64,000 bases of DNA, taken from positions 124,001-188,000 of the forward strand of contig JAKLJX010000014.1 in assembly GCA_023150945.1 (NCBI GenBank), given 5' to 3'. The first letter of the stretch is position 1. Every line of letters begins with the position of its first letter. The notes beneath the pieces were generated by a model. That model searched no databases and had not been told where the DNA came from. It saw nothing but the letters and a program-made list of their open reading frames with translations. The DNA is from a bacterium. GTDB taxonomy: Bacteria; Zhuqueibacterota; Zhuqueibacteria; Zhuqueibacterales; Zhuqueibacteraceae. The translations under genes and the position numbers were made by a program. Of the stretch, positions 52,587 to 61,470 are shown piece after piece.

Positions 52587-54971
52587 ATGAAAATCACTTA
52601 TACCTGGCTCCGCGAGTTTGTTGAGACGCCGCTGACGGCTGCAGAAATCGCCGACCGCCTGCCCATGATCGGTTTCGAGGTCGAGGACTGGCATTCCATC
52701 GTGCCCGACTTGGAGACCATCGTGGTGGGCAAAGTGCTGACCTGCGAAAAAATCCCGGCTTCCGATCATCTCAAACGCTGCGACGTCACCATCGGCACAC
52801 AGACGCTGAGCGTGGTGTGCGGCGCGCCCAACGTCGCCGTCGATCAACTGGTGGCAGTCGCGCCGCCGGGGACGACACTGCCCAACGGCCTCACCATCCA
52901 AACTCGCAAGGTGATGGGAGTGGAATCGCAGGGCATGATTTGCAGCGAGATGGAACTGGGCTTGTCTGATGAGAAGGAAGGCATCATTGTGCTCAATGGC
53001 CAAGCGCAGCCGGGGCAGCGCTTTCGGGAGACCCTGACCTCCGACTGGATGTTCGACCTGGCGATCGCGCCCAACCGCCCCGATGCGCTGGGCGTGATTG
53101 GTATTGCGCGCGAAATCGGCCTGCTGACCGGCACGCCGCTGCGCCTGCCCAAAATCAAGCTGCGCGAGAGCGGGCCGCCGACCGGCCAATTGATTCGCAT
53201 TGAAATCAAAGATCCCGCCGGCTGCCCGCGTTACGCCGCGCGCATTCTGCAGAATATCACCCTGGGACCTTCGCCCAAGTGGATGCGCCAGCGGCTGAAC
53301 GCAGTGGGCGTGCGCGCAATTTCCAACATCGTCGACGTCACCAACTACGTGATGATGGAAACCGGCCAGCCGCAACATGCCTTTGACTACGATTTGCTCG
53401 AACGGCGCCGTATCATCGTGCAGCGCGCGCACGCCGGTGAAAAATTCCAAACCCTGGATGGCCAGGACCGTGAGCTGCTCGCCAGCGATTTGATGATCTG
53501 CGACGGCAACCGCAGCGTGGCGCTCGCCGGCGTGATGGGCGGCGCGAATTCCGAAGTCAGCGAAACCACCAAGAACATTCTGATTGAATGCGCCCATTTC
53601 AACCCGCTGGTGGTGCGGCGCACGGCCAAACGGCTGGGGCTGGCTTCCGAGGCGGGCCGGCGCTTCGAGCGCGGCACGGATCCCAACGGCATTCCCTTCG
53701 CCGTCAATCGCGCGGCGCAACTCATGCAGGAAACCGCGGGCGGCGTCATCGCGCGGGGGATCGCGGAGGTTTATCCCGAGACGATCAAGCCCGGCAAGAT
53801 CACGTTGCGGCCGCGGCGCGTCACGCACGTGCTGGGCGGCAAGGTGCCGGCCGGCCGCATGGAAAAAATTCTAACCGGGCTGGCCTGCAGCGTGAACAAG
53901 AAATCGCCGGCAGCCTGGCAGGTGACGGTGCCCACCTCCCGGCCGGACCTGCAGGGCGAGATCGATCTGATCGAAGAAATCGCGCGGGTGCACGGCTATG
54001 ACCAATTTCCGGAAAAACTGCATTCGCAGGTGAATGTCGGCGGCGAGCGCAATCGCGCCGAAGAGGTGCTGGAAAAGCTGCGCCGCACGATGACCGGCCT
54101 GGGTTTCGATGAGGCCATCACGATTGATTTGATCGCGCCGCGCCAGGCCACGCCCTTTCTGCCGGCAGAGGGCCAGTTGCTGCCGTTGGTGAATCCGCTC
54201 AACGAGGAGTTGTCGGTGCTGCGGCCGGCGGTGATTGCCACGTTGTTGAATTCGCTTGCCTACAATCTGAATCGCAAGAATCGCGACATTTGGCTGTATG
54301 AAGTCGGCGCGGCGTTTTGGCGCGAGCCTGGCCGCGAGGTTTGCGAGGAACAGCGCCTGGCCGCGATTGCGGTGGGCGCCGCGGAAACCCCGAACTGGCT
54401 GGGGAAACCCCGCCCGTTTGACCTGCCGGATTTGCGCGGCGCGCTGGAAGTGCTGGAACGCGCGCTGTCTCTGCCCAAGCTCGTTTTCCAGCCGCTTGCA
54501 GATCATCCTTATCTCGCCGCCGGCTGGGAAATTCTGGTGGCGGGCAACCGGCTCGGCATCGCGGGCAGGCTGAAGCCGGAGGTGTTGAAGCTTTACGATA
54601 TTGAACCTGCGGTTTTTCATTTCGAGCTGCGGCTGGCCGAGCTGATGGCGAGCGTGGACTGGCAGCGGACGTTTCAGAGTATTCCGAAGTACCCGCCGGT
54701 GGAACGCGATTTGGCGATCGTGGTTGCGGCGGAAATTCCGGCGGAGCAGATCTACGCCGTCATCGAGCAGGCCAGCGATCATTTGCTGGAGCGGCTGGAG
54801 TTGTTCGATCTCTACACCGGCAAGCAAGTGCCGGCAGGCCGGAAGAGCATGGCCTTTTCCCTCACCTTCCGCGCGGCGGATCACACGCTGCGCGACGAGG
54901 AAGTGGAAGAACGGCTGGCGCGCATTCTGGCGGCACTGCGCCGCGCGTACGGCGCCGAGCTGCGTTCGTGA
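52587..54971 (+). CDS. pheT: Phenylalanyl-tRNA synthetase beta subunit
   Basis: 794 residues. Domains: B1 (MKITYTWLREFVETPL...), the EMAP/tRNA-binding OB domain (about 40-150, VVGKVLTCEKIPASDHLKRC), B3/B4 editing domain with VSETTKNILIECAHF, B5 (VHGYDQFPEKLH) and the C-terminal anticodon-binding domain (YPPVERDLAIVV; VPAGRKSMAFSLTFRAADHTLRDEEV). The length matches the family. It contributes editing of Tyr-tRNA-Phe and tRNA binding. There is no strong ribosome site, which suggests coupling to pheS. Confidence 0.97.
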   Translation: MKITYTWLREFVETPLTAAEIADRLPMIGFEVEDWHSIVPDLETIVVGKVLTCEKIPASDHLKRCDVTIGTQTLSVVCGAPNVAVDQLVAVAPPGTTLPNGLTIQTRKVMGVESQGMICSEMELGLSDEKEGIIVLNGQAQPGQRFRETLTSDWMFDLAIAPNRPDALGVIGIAREIGLLTGTPLRLPKIKLRESGPPTGQLIRIEIKDPAGCPRYAARILQNITLGPSPKWMRQRLNAVGVRAISNIVDVTNYVMMETGQPQHAFDYDLLERRRIIVQRAHAGEKFQTLDGQDRELLASDLMICDGNRSVALAGVMGGANSEVSETTKNILIECAHFNPLVVRRTAKRLGLASEAGRRFERGTDPNGIPFAVNRAAQLMQETAGGVIARGIAEVYPETIKPGKITLRPRRVTHVLGGKVPAGRMEKILTGLACSVNKKSPAAWQVTVPTSRPDLQGEIDLIEEIARVHGYDQFPEKLHSQVNVGGERNRAEEVLEKLRRTMTGLGFDEAITIDLIAPRQATPFLPAEGQLLPLVNPLNEELSVLRPAVIATLLNSLAYNLNRKNRDIWLYEVGAAFWREPGREVCEEQRLAAIAVGAAETPNWLGKPRPFDLPDLRGALEVLERALSLPKLVFQPLADHPYLAAGWEILVAGNRLGIAGRLKPEVLKLYDIEPAVFHFELRLAELMASVDWQRTFQSIPKYPPVERDLAIVVAAEIPAEQIYAVIEQASDHLLERLELFDLYTGKQVPAGRKSMAFSLTFRAADHTLRDEEVEERLARILAALRRAYGAELRS

Positions 54972-55023
54972 CGGCGGCGGGCCCAGCAGGCGGTTATCAG
55001 TTGATTCGACGAGGATGGATGGT

Positions 55024-55305
55024 ATGGATATCCAACGTTTCGAAGTTTTGGAAGAAAAAATCGCGCAAGCGATCAAGATGATACAAGCCCTCAAAGTGGA
55101 GAACGAGGAGTTGCGCCGCCGGCTGGAAGCGGCGGAGGCGCGGCAACGCGAGAAAGAGGAAGAATTGCAGGCGGTGCGCGCGGAGCTGGGCAGCGTGCAG
55201 CATCGCGCCGAGGAGTCGCGCCAGTTTCAGGAGCGGGAGGAGAAGATCCGCAGCAAGGTTGAAGAGATGTTGGCCAAGCTGGAGGAGCTGCAACTGCAGT
55301 TCTGA
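55024..55305 (+). CDS. Small coiled-coil protein, ZapB-like
   Basis: 93 residues from the ATG at 55024 (GAGG 9 bases upstream; an ATG at 55015 abuts that site). It is almost wholly a heptad coiled coil (FEVLEEKIAQAIKMIQALK onward; KIRSKVEEMLAKLEELQLQF at the end). Its size and its place just before zapA fit a ZapB-type Z-ring stabiliser. The sequence alone cannot exclude another short coiled-coil protein. Confidence 0.75.
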   Translation: MDIQRFEVLEEKIAQAIKMIQALKVENEELRRRLEAAEARQREKEEELQAVRAELGSVQHRAEESRQFQEREEKIRSKVEEMLAKLEELQLQF

Positions 55306-55358
55306 CATCCTGGCGTCGCGTTTGGCATTCTCATGGCAGACACTTTTCTCGATATCCT

Positions 55359-55646
55359 ATGCCCGAAGGCACAGTTCTGAAGGTCAACATCTACGGCACC
55401 GAGTACCCCATCCGGGGTGAGGTCGATGTTGAATACATCCGCCGTGTGGCCGAGTACGTCGATCGCAAGATGCGCGAAGTCGACCAGAGTACGGCGGCCA
55501 AATCCTCACTGAAGGTGGCGATTTTGGCGGCGCTGAACATCGCGGACGAGCTGTTCCGCGAACGCGACGAGAAAGCAGGTCTGTTGAAGAGTTTCGAGGC
55601 CAAGGCCGAACAGTTGTCGAAGCTTTTGCATGAGAATCTGAAATAG
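55359..55646 (+). CDS. zapA: Cell division protein ZapA
   Basis: 95 residues with the ZapA pattern: VLKVNIYGTEYPIRGEVDVEYIRRVAEYVDRKMREV, then SLKVAILAALNIADELF and a C-terminal coiled coil. ZapA crosslinks FtsZ filaments at midcell and cooperates with ZapB. It sits between the coiled-coil gene and the structured element/RNase Y gene. Confidence 0.93.
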   Translation: MPEGTVLKVNIYGTEYPIRGEVDVEYIRRVAEYVDRKMREVDQSTAAKSSLKVAILAALNIADELFRERDEKAGLLKSFEAKAEQLSKLLHENLK

Positions 55647-55674
55647 ACCGGCAGCCGGCTGCCCCCCAGGTATT

Positions 55675-55773
55675 GCCCCGGTGACAAGGTCTTCAAACGA
55701 CGCGACGCTCTGCGCGAGCCGCTGGCGCGCTTTTCGTGGCTTTGAAGGACTTGCCGCCGGGGCTTTTTGTTTT
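55675..55773 (+). ncRNA. Structured intergenic RNA element ending in a T-run (ncRNA candidate or elaborate terminator)
   Basis: Between zapA and RNase Y a long interrupted stem forms: GCCCCGG with CCGGGGC (7 bp), then CAAG with CTTG (4 bp), then CTTCAAA with TTTGAAG (7 bp), separated by small internal loops and capped by a GC-rich ~43-base apical region. It ends in TTTTTGTTTT at 55764-55773. The total is about 90 bases of structure. The site downstream of zapA is where 6S RNA is encoded in many bacteria, but I see no large central bubble of 6S type. It could be a small RNA with its own terminator or simply the zapA terminator. Confidence 0.45.
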
Positions 55774-55844
55774 CACCTTAACTTGTCCACAAGCATGCGA
55801 CTGACGATTTCGTGGTCGGGAAATCGGGAGGCACTGGAGGAAGA

Positions 55845-57413
55845 ATGACGATCACTGCGATCGTGCTCATCGTGGCGGCGCTCGGCGCCGGCATCCTGAC
55901 CGGCTGGTTGCTGCGGCAGAAGATCGGCCGCGAGCGCAGCGCGCACGCCGAGGCGACGGCACGCCACCTCGTCGCCGAGGCCACCCAGGAGGCAGAAAAC
56001 CTGAAGCAGGCCAAGCTGCTGGAGGTGCGCGATGAGCTGTTTCAAAAGCGGCAGGATCTCGAACAAGAGATCAAGAGCCGGCGGCAACAAATCCAAAAAC
56101 AGGAAAGCCAACTCGCCGCGCGCGAGACCAGCCTCGACCGCAAAGTCGACCTCCTGAATCAAAAGAAACAGGAACTCGCCAAGCTGGAGGAAAACTTGCG
56201 CAGCCGCGAAGCCAGCTTCAAGCTGCAAGCCCAGGAACTAGACCGTCTGATTGCCGAGGAGAACAAGAAACTCGAACAGATCTCGGGACTGACCAACGAG
56301 GAAGCCAAGCGCATCCAGCTCAACAACTTTCTCGAGCTCGCCAAGCAGGAGGCGGCGCAGACGGTCAAGGAAATCAAGGATCATGCCCGCATGGTGGCGA
56401 GCCGCGAAGCCAAGGACATTCTGGTGCAGGCGATTCAACGCACCAACATCAGCCACGTGGTCGAATCCACCGTCTCCGTCGTGCGCCTGCCCAACGATGA
56501 CATGAAGGGCCGCATCATCGGCCGTGAAGGCCGCAACATCCGCTCATTCGAGGCGGTCACCGGCATCGAGGTGCTGATCGACGACACGCCCGACGTGGTG
56601 ATGCTCTCCGGCTTCGATCCGGTGCGCCGCGAAGTCGCCAAACTCTCGCTGGAGAAATTGATCACCGACGGCCGCATTCATCCCGGCCGCATCGAAGAAG
56701 TGGTCGAAAAGACGCGCAGCGAAGTCGAGGAACTCATCCGCGAAGCCGGCGAACAGGCCATGCTGGAAGTGGGCCTGCACGGCCTGCACGTGGAGCTGAT
56801 CCGGCTGCTGGGCAAGCTCAAGTATCGCAGCAGCGAGGGGCAAAACTTGCTGCAGCACAGCATCGAGACCGCGCTGATTGCCGGCGTGATCTCAGCCGAA
56901 GTCGGCCTGGAAACCCAGGTCGTCAAACGCGGGGCGCTGTTGCACGAGATCGGCGCGGCGGTCGAACGGGAAACCGACACCAGCGCCGCGGAAATGGGTG
57001 CGGCATTGGCGCGGCGCTACGGCGAAAACGAAGCGGTGGAGAACGCCATTCTGTTCGCCAACAATCCCAATCGCAACGGCCAGATGCTGACCGTGGCCTC
57101 CATCCTGGTGGCCACGGCGAATGAGATTTCGCTGTCGCGGCCGGGCGCGCAAAAGGAAACGCTGGCCAACTACTTTCAGCGCATGTCGGCGCTGGAGACC
57201 ATCTCGAACTCGTTTCCCGGCGTGATCCGCACCTATGCGCTGCAGGCCGGGCGCGAGATTCGCGTGATCGTCGAACACACCAAAGTGGATGACGCCCGCG
57301 CCGAGCAGATGGCGGTGGACATTGCCCGCAAGATTCAACAAAACGTTCACTACCCGGGCCAGATTCGCGTCACCATCGTGCGCGAATACCGGGCAGTGGA
57401 TTTCGCCAAGTGA
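55845..57413 (+). CDS. rny: RNase Y-family protein with degenerate HD domain
   Basis: 522 residues from the ATG at 55845 (GGAGG upstream). N-terminal membrane anchor (3-22), long coiled coil (about 35-175), intact KH domain (GRIIGREGRNIRSFEAVTGI) and an HD-domain region. RNase Y normally starts mRNA decay by endonucleolytic cleavage at the membrane. Here the metal-binding residues are largely lost by comparison with the B. subtilis enzyme as I recall it. His338 and His367 remain, but the HD motif reads His367-Glu368, the GSH histidine is Ala381, the HH pair is Ala405-Asn406, and the late ADA aspartate is not conserved. The fold and C-terminal segment are otherwise preserved. It may be an inactive scaffold or use altered chemistry. 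Confidence 0.9.
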   Translation: MTITAIVLIVAALGAGILTGWLLRQKIGRERSAHAEATARHLVAEATQEAENLKQAKLLEVRDELFQKRQDLEQEIKSRRQQIQKQESQLAARETSLDRKVDLLNQKKQELAKLEENLRSREASFKLQAQELDRLIAEENKKLEQISGLTNEEAKRIQLNNFLELAKQEAAQTVKEIKDHARMVASREAKDILVQAIQRTNISHVVESTVSVVRLPNDDMKGRIIGREGRNIRSFEAVTGIEVLIDDTPDVVMLSGFDPVRREVAKLSLEKLITDGRIHPGRIEEVVEKTRSEVEELIREAGEQAMLEVGLHGLHVELIRLLGKLKYRSSEGQNLLQHSIETALIAGVISAEVGLETQVVKRGALLHEIGAAVERETDTSAAEMGAALARRYGENEAVENAILFANNPNRNGQMLTVASILVATANEISLSRPGAQKETLANYFQRMSALETISNSFPGVIRTYALQAGREIRVIVEHTKVDDARAEQMAVDIARKIQQNVHYPGQIRVTIVREYRAVDFAK

Positions 57414-57421
57414 ATTTCCTC

Positions 57422-57449
57422 TTGTAAATTTGGTTTTTTAGCCTATATT
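57422..57449 (+). promoter_or_regulatory. Candidate promoter of ymdB
   Basis: TTGTAA, 16-base T-rich spacer, TATATT, directly after the RNase Y stop and about 40 bases before the ymdB start. Confidence 0.6.
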
Positions 57450-57487
57450 CCGGGTGTTTCGAGAATCTCCAAGCAAATTCCCGCAGG

Positions 57488-58297
57488 ATGATGAAAGAAA
57501 ACGAAGCGTGGACGCTCCTCTTTATCGCGGATATTATCGGCAAGCCCGGCTTGGAGATTGTCGCCCGCCTGTTGCCCGGATTGCAGCAGCAGTATCAGCC
57601 GGATCTGGTCATCGCCAACGGTGAAAACGCCGCGGAAGGCAAGGGTATCACTGCCGCGCTCGCCAAACAATATCGCGCGCTCGGCATCGATGTCATTACC
57701 GGCGGCAACCACACGTGGGAAAATCCGGAAGTCTTCAAGGTCTGGCAAAAGGACGAGGAGCTGAGCAGCCGCGTGCTGCGGCCGGCGAATTACCCGCCGC
57801 CCAATCCCGGGCGCGGCTACACGCTGGTTGATATCGAAGAAGGCATCAAAGCCGCGGTGATCAATCTGCAGGGCCGCACCTATCTGTACGCGATCGACTG
57901 CCCGTTCCGCACGGCGGATGAAATCCTGCGCCGCATCGACCGCCAGGCCAGCGTCGTGATCGTCGATTTTCACGCCGAAGCCACCGCCGAAAAGATGGCA
58001 TTGGCCTGGCATCTGGACGGCCGCGTCAGCGCCGTCATCGGCACGCACACCCACGTGCCGACCGCGGATGAGCAGATTCTGCCCGGCGGCACGGCATATC
58101 TCACCGACCTGGGCATGACCGGCCCATTCGACTCGGTGATCGGCATGAAAAAAGAAACCGCCATCAAGCGGTTCATGCGAGGCGTGCCCATGCGTTTCGA
58201 AGTCGCCAGCGGCAATGTCCGGTTGTGCGGCGCCCTGATCCGCATCAGCAAAGAGACGATGAAGGCGGTCAGCATCGAACGGTTGTTTCTGCAGTAG
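57488..58297 (+). CDS. ymdB: YmdB-family metallophosphoesterase
   Basis: 269 residues (two adjacent ATGs at 57488 and 57491). The YmdB/TIGR00282 pattern is complete: LFIADIIGKPG with the first metal Asp, VIANGENAAEGKG, TGGNHTWENPE, IVDFHAEATAEKMALAWHLDGRVSAVIGTHTHVPTAD and the closing GMTGPFDSVIG. B. subtilis YmdB is a 2',3'-cyclic nucleotide phosphodiesterase encoded next to rny and affecting RNase Y-dependent regulation. The same gene order is kept here, with its own candidate promoter. Confidence 0.93.
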   Translation: MMKENEAWTLLFIADIIGKPGLEIVARLLPGLQQQYQPDLVIANGENAAEGKGITAALAKQYRALGIDVITGGNHTWENPEVFKVWQKDEELSSRVLRPANYPPPNPGRGYTLVDIEEGIKAAVINLQGRTYLYAIDCPFRTADEILRRIDRQASVVIVDFHAEATAEKMALAWHLDGRVSAVIGTHTHVPTADEQILPGGTAYLTDLGMTGPFDSVIGMKKETAIKRFMRGVPMRFEVASGNVRLCGALIRISKETMKAVSIERLFLQ

Positions 58298-58338
58298 CCT
58301 GCGGCCGGCAACGGCGCGCAGGCCAAAAGAGAGTGGCC

Positions 58339-59229
58339 ATGTCCGCAGTTCTGATCGACGGTAAGCGCATTGCTGAGCAAGTCAAGGCCGAGCTCATTGA
58401 AAAAATTCAGGCACTCAAGCAGAAGCAGGTGACGCCCGGTTTGGCTGCGGTGCTGGTGGGTGATGATCCCGCCTCCGCGGTCTATGTCGGCGCGAAGGCG
58501 AAAATGTGCGAGAGCTTGGGCCTTTATTCCAAAGTCTACAAACTGGAGCGCGCCACCCCGCAGTCCGCACTGCTGGAGTTGATTGCGCAGCTCAATCGCG
58601 ACGCGGCGGTTCACGGTATTTTGGTGCAATTGCCTCTGCCCCCGCAGATCGACCCGCAAGGCGTGCTCGCCGCCCTCGCGCCGGAGAAAGACGTGGATGG
58701 CTTCACGCCGGTGAATCGTGGCAAGCTGCAGAACGGTGAAGAAACTTTCATTCCCTGCACGCCGGCGGGCGTGCTGGAACTGCTGCAGCGCAGCGGCTTT
58801 CCGGTGGCGGGAAAACACGTGGTGGTTCTGGGCCGCAGCGGCATCGTGGGCATGCCGCTCGCCGTGTTGCTGGCTCAGAAACGGCCGCGCGCGAATGCCA
58901 CCGTGACCATCTGCCATTCCGCGACGGCGAATCTCCCACAGCTAACCCGGCAGGCGGAGGTTTTGGTTGCGGCCATCGGCAAGGCCCAATTCGTGACCGC
59001 GGACATGGTAAAAGAGGGCGTGGTCGTGATCGATGTCGGCACCAATCGCGTCGTTGATCCGGCCGCGAGCAAAGGCTATCGTCTGGTGGGTGATGTCGAT
59101 TTCGCGGCGGTGCAGCAGAAAGCCGCGGCCATCACGCCGGTGCCCGGCGGTGTCGGCCCGATGACGATCATCATGTTGATGCAGAATACGGTGCTGGCCG
59201 CCGAGCGCTTGGCCGCCGGCGCCGCCTGA
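58339..59229 (+). CDS. folD: Bifunctional methylenetetrahydrofolate dehydrogenase/cyclohydrolase
   Basis: 296 residues from the ATG at 58339 (GAGAG upstream), which gives the standard FolD N-terminus; the frame is open earlier only because it overlaps ymdB. Motifs: the catalytic Tyr-Lys region YVGAKAKMCESLGL, VQLPLPPQID, PEKDVDGF, PCTPAGVLELL, the Rossmann segment VVLGRSGIVGMPLA, and PVPGGVGPMTI at the end. It interconverts 5,10-methylene- and 10-formyl-tetrahydrofolate, linking with GcvT in one-carbon metabolism. tRNA-Arg follows 33 bases after the stop. Confidence 0.97.
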   Translation: MSAVLIDGKRIAEQVKAELIEKIQALKQKQVTPGLAAVLVGDDPASAVYVGAKAKMCESLGLYSKVYKLERATPQSALLELIAQLNRDAAVHGILVQLPLPPQIDPQGVLAALAPEKDVDGFTPVNRGKLQNGEETFIPCTPAGVLELLQRSGFPVAGKHVVVLGRSGIVGMPLAVLLAQKRPRANATVTICHSATANLPQLTRQAEVLVAAIGKAQFVTADMVKEGVVVIDVGTNRVVDPAASKGYRLVGDVDFAAVQQKAAAITPVPGGVGPMTIIMLMQNTVLAAERLAAGAA

Positions 59230-59262
59230 AAACAGATCCTTCGGCGCGCTGCGCCACCCCAT

Positions 59263-59339
<77 letters not shown>

Positions 59340-59342
59340 CAA

Positions 59343-59404
59343 GGGATTCGGAAGATCGCGCGGACAGCAAAAGCCCGCACGATTTTCCGAAGCCCTAATT
59401 TTTT
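59343..59404 (+). terminator. Rho-independent terminator after tRNA-Arg
   Basis: A long imperfect stem of about 20 bp (GGGaTTCGGAAgATCG pairing with CGATTTTCCGAAGCCC) followed by AATTTTTT. It ends the folD-tRNA transcript. Confidence 0.85.
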
Positions 59405-59470
59405 GTCGAGCGGTCAATCCGCCTTTCAGTTCAGAATCCTTATTGCATTTCCTTCCTAATTTTGGTGCCC

Positions 59471-60820
59471 ATGAGCTCACAGGCTGCCCAAAAATTCATC
59501 TCAGCCACGCTCGCGCTCTCCGATATTCGTCACCTTGACTCAGAAATCCACGAGCTGATCTCGTCCAAGAAAGATCCTGCCAAAATCGCAGAATATTTGA
59601 GTCGACGCTTCGGTAACAGCAGCCAGTTGCAGATCAAAATCGCCGAGAGCAAGGCCGAGTTGCGCTGGACCCTGCCCGCGCTCAATGCTGAAGCCGAAAG
59701 TCTGCATCGCGAGGCCATGGTGTTCGCCAAGCAGCGCGATTTCGGCAAGGCCATTGCCCGCTGGACGCAGGCACTGGCGAAGAATCCTTCTGATCCCGAT
59801 TACTATTTCAACCTCGGCATCGCCTGCTTCGCCAACAAGAACTACAAGGAGGCGGTCGAGAATTTTCGCCAGGCGGTCACGCTTTGCCCGATCTACCATC
59901 GCGCGCATTTGATCCTCGGCACGATTCTCCTCAAGATGCGCAAGTTCGCGGAGGCCGAAGGCCATCTGAAAGAGAGCATCTTCTTCGATCCGCGCAACGC
60001 GCTCGCCCATCTCAATCTCGGCGCGGTCTACAGCATTCTCAAGAAATACAAAGAAGGGATCGCCAGTTTCCAGCGCGCCATCGAGCTCTCGCCCAACGAG
60101 ATTCGCGCTTACTTCGGCCTGGCCAAGATCTATGCGATTCTCGGCGACACCGAGAACGCCAATCTGAACTATCGCAAAGTCATCGAGCTGGATCCCAAGC
60201 ACGCGCTCGCGGCGCACGCCAAGCGCAGCATCATCTCCGCGGCGCCCACCGTGGAAACCGCTGATCTGGAGAGCCTGTACGCCGAGGGCTACAAAGCCTT
60301 TTTGTATTCGGATTTCAAAGGCGCGGCCCGCATGTACCAAAAGTACCTCGAGAAAAAACCGGATGACGATCAGGTGTGGGCGGCTCTGGGCGTGGCGCTG
60401 CAACGCGCCGGCTCGCCGGACCGTGCGGTCAAGGCCTTTGCGCAGGCCAGCAAGCTCAATTCTGCGAAAGGGCTTTATTTCAAGCAACTGGCGATCGCCT
60501 GCGATCTCATCGATCGGCCGGCCGAGGCGGTGAAAGCTTTCGAACAGGCGAGCGAACTCGGCAAGGGGGATTCGGTGATGCTGGCGGTGTGGGGGAAAAA
60601 TCTCATCAAGCTGAACCGGCTGACGGAATCCATTCCGCAGCTCGAGCGTGGGGTGAAATTGAACCGCTCCAATCTGCTGGCACACTACTATCTCGCCATG
60701 GCGCTCATCAAGATGAATGAGGTGGAACGCGCCATCTCCCACCTGGAAGCGATTCTGGGCGCCAAAGTCAACACCCCCTTGAAAGAGCAGGCCCAGGAAC
60801 TGTTGCGCAAAGTGGCCTAA
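59471..60820 (+). CDS. Tetratricopeptide repeat protein
   Basis: 449 residues from the ATG at 59471; TTG at 59462 and GTG at 59465 are alternative starts and none has a good ribosome site. After an N-terminal helical segment (1-70) there are about ten TPR units, clearest at about 90-250 (DYYFNLGIACFANKNYKEAV, AHLNLGAVYSILKKYKEGI, AYFGLAKIYAILGDTENA) and again at 270-445. There is no signal peptide or membrane helix, so it is a cytoplasmic protein-protein interaction scaffold with unknown partners. It is a solitary gene between two terminators. Confidence 0.88.
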   Translation: MSSQAAQKFISATLALSDIRHLDSEIHELISSKKDPAKIAEYLSRRFGNSSQLQIKIAESKAELRWTLPALNAEAESLHREAMVFAKQRDFGKAIARWTQALAKNPSDPDYYFNLGIACFANKNYKEAVENFRQAVTLCPIYHRAHLILGTILLKMRKFAEAEGHLKESIFFDPRNALAHLNLGAVYSILKKYKEGIASFQRAIELSPNEIRAYFGLAKIYAILGDTENANLNYRKVIELDPKHALAAHAKRSIISAAPTVETADLESLYAEGYKAFLYSDFKGAARMYQKYLEKKPDDDQVWAALGVALQRAGSPDRAVKAFAQASKLNSAKGLYFKQLAIACDLIDRPAEAVKAFEQASELGKGDSVMLAVWGKNLIKLNRLTESIPQLERGVKLNRSNLLAHYYLAMALIKMNEVERAISHLEAILGAKVNTPLKEQAQELLRKVA

Positions 60821-60823
60821 AAG

Positions 60824-60854
60824 CACAAAAGACGGCTCGTGGCCGTCTTTTGTG
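60824..60854. terminator. Bidirectional terminator between convergent genes
   Basis: Perfect 13-bp stem CACAAAAGACGGC / GCCGTCTTTTGTG with a 5-base loop, located between the TPR gene and the convergent coiled-coil gene; T- and A-rich arms serve both directions. Confidence 0.88.
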
Positions 60855-60882
60855 TCTACCGCGCATCGTCCGTTCTGCGAGA

Positions 60883-61470
60883 CTATTCGTCCTTGGGTTT
60901 CCGGCTGTTTTGCTCGACCTTGGCCTGCACCGTCTTCAAGCGCTTGTCGAAACTCTTCTGCTCGGTCAAAATCTGTTCCTTCATCTCCATCAATTCGAGC
61001 ATCCGCTCCAGAGCTTCAATTTTCTTGACCAGAAAGCTGTTCGCGGCGATGTTGGTCTGCATGGCCTTCAGATCGGGCGTTGCCGGGTCCTGATCCACCA
61101 GGGTGGCGCCGGGATTTTTGCTGCCCTCGATCGACTCCAACAGCGCGGTGGAGAGATCAACCGGTCGCGCCGAGGCAGCGGCAGGCTGGCTGGCCGGGCT
61201 GGCAATCGGCTCGGGCGCCATGGTCGCCGGAGCGGTCTCCTCGAGCTGTAGTTCAAACTCCTTGTCCAGTTCCTGCAATCTGGCCAGCAGGGAGGCTTTG
61301 GCTTCCGCCAGCGTCGTTTCCTTGGCTTCCAATGCCGCTGCCGGCACATTTGCGCTGGCGCGCGCCACTGCCTGTGCCTGCGCCGCACCCGCGCCGCACA
61401 CCAACATCAAACCGGCCAGCGCCAATCCCTGACACACCCGCAAGCTCCCTTTGGTGGATTGATTCTTCAT
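60883..61470 (-). CDS. Secreted protein of unknown function with C-terminal coiled coil
   Basis: 195 residues from the ATG at 61470 (AAGGA upstream); the frame is open further but only this start gives a signal peptide (LALAGLMLVCGAGAAQAQ). The mature part has a helical stretch (about 50-82, EAKETTLAEAKASLLARLQE), a Pro/Ala/Ser linker (85-115) and a C-terminal coiled coil (about 145-190, LVKKIEALERMLELMEMKEQ). No family recognised; probably a periplasmic structural or adaptor protein. Confidence 0.75.
   Translation of the reverse strand: MKNQSTKGSLRVCQGLALAGLMLVCGAGAAQAQAVARASANVPAAALEAKETTLAEAKASLLARLQELDKEFELQLEETAPATMAPEPIASPASQPAAASARPVDLSTALLESIEGSKNPGATLVDQDPATPDLKAMQTNIAANSFLVKKIEALERMLELMEMKEQILTEQKSFDKRLKTVQAKVEQNSRKPKDE

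Noticed and set aside
55675-55773. Calling the zapA-rny element 6S RNA outright
   Set aside because: Position fits, but the large central bubble and flanking conserved pairs of 6S RNA are not visible; left as a structured candidate.
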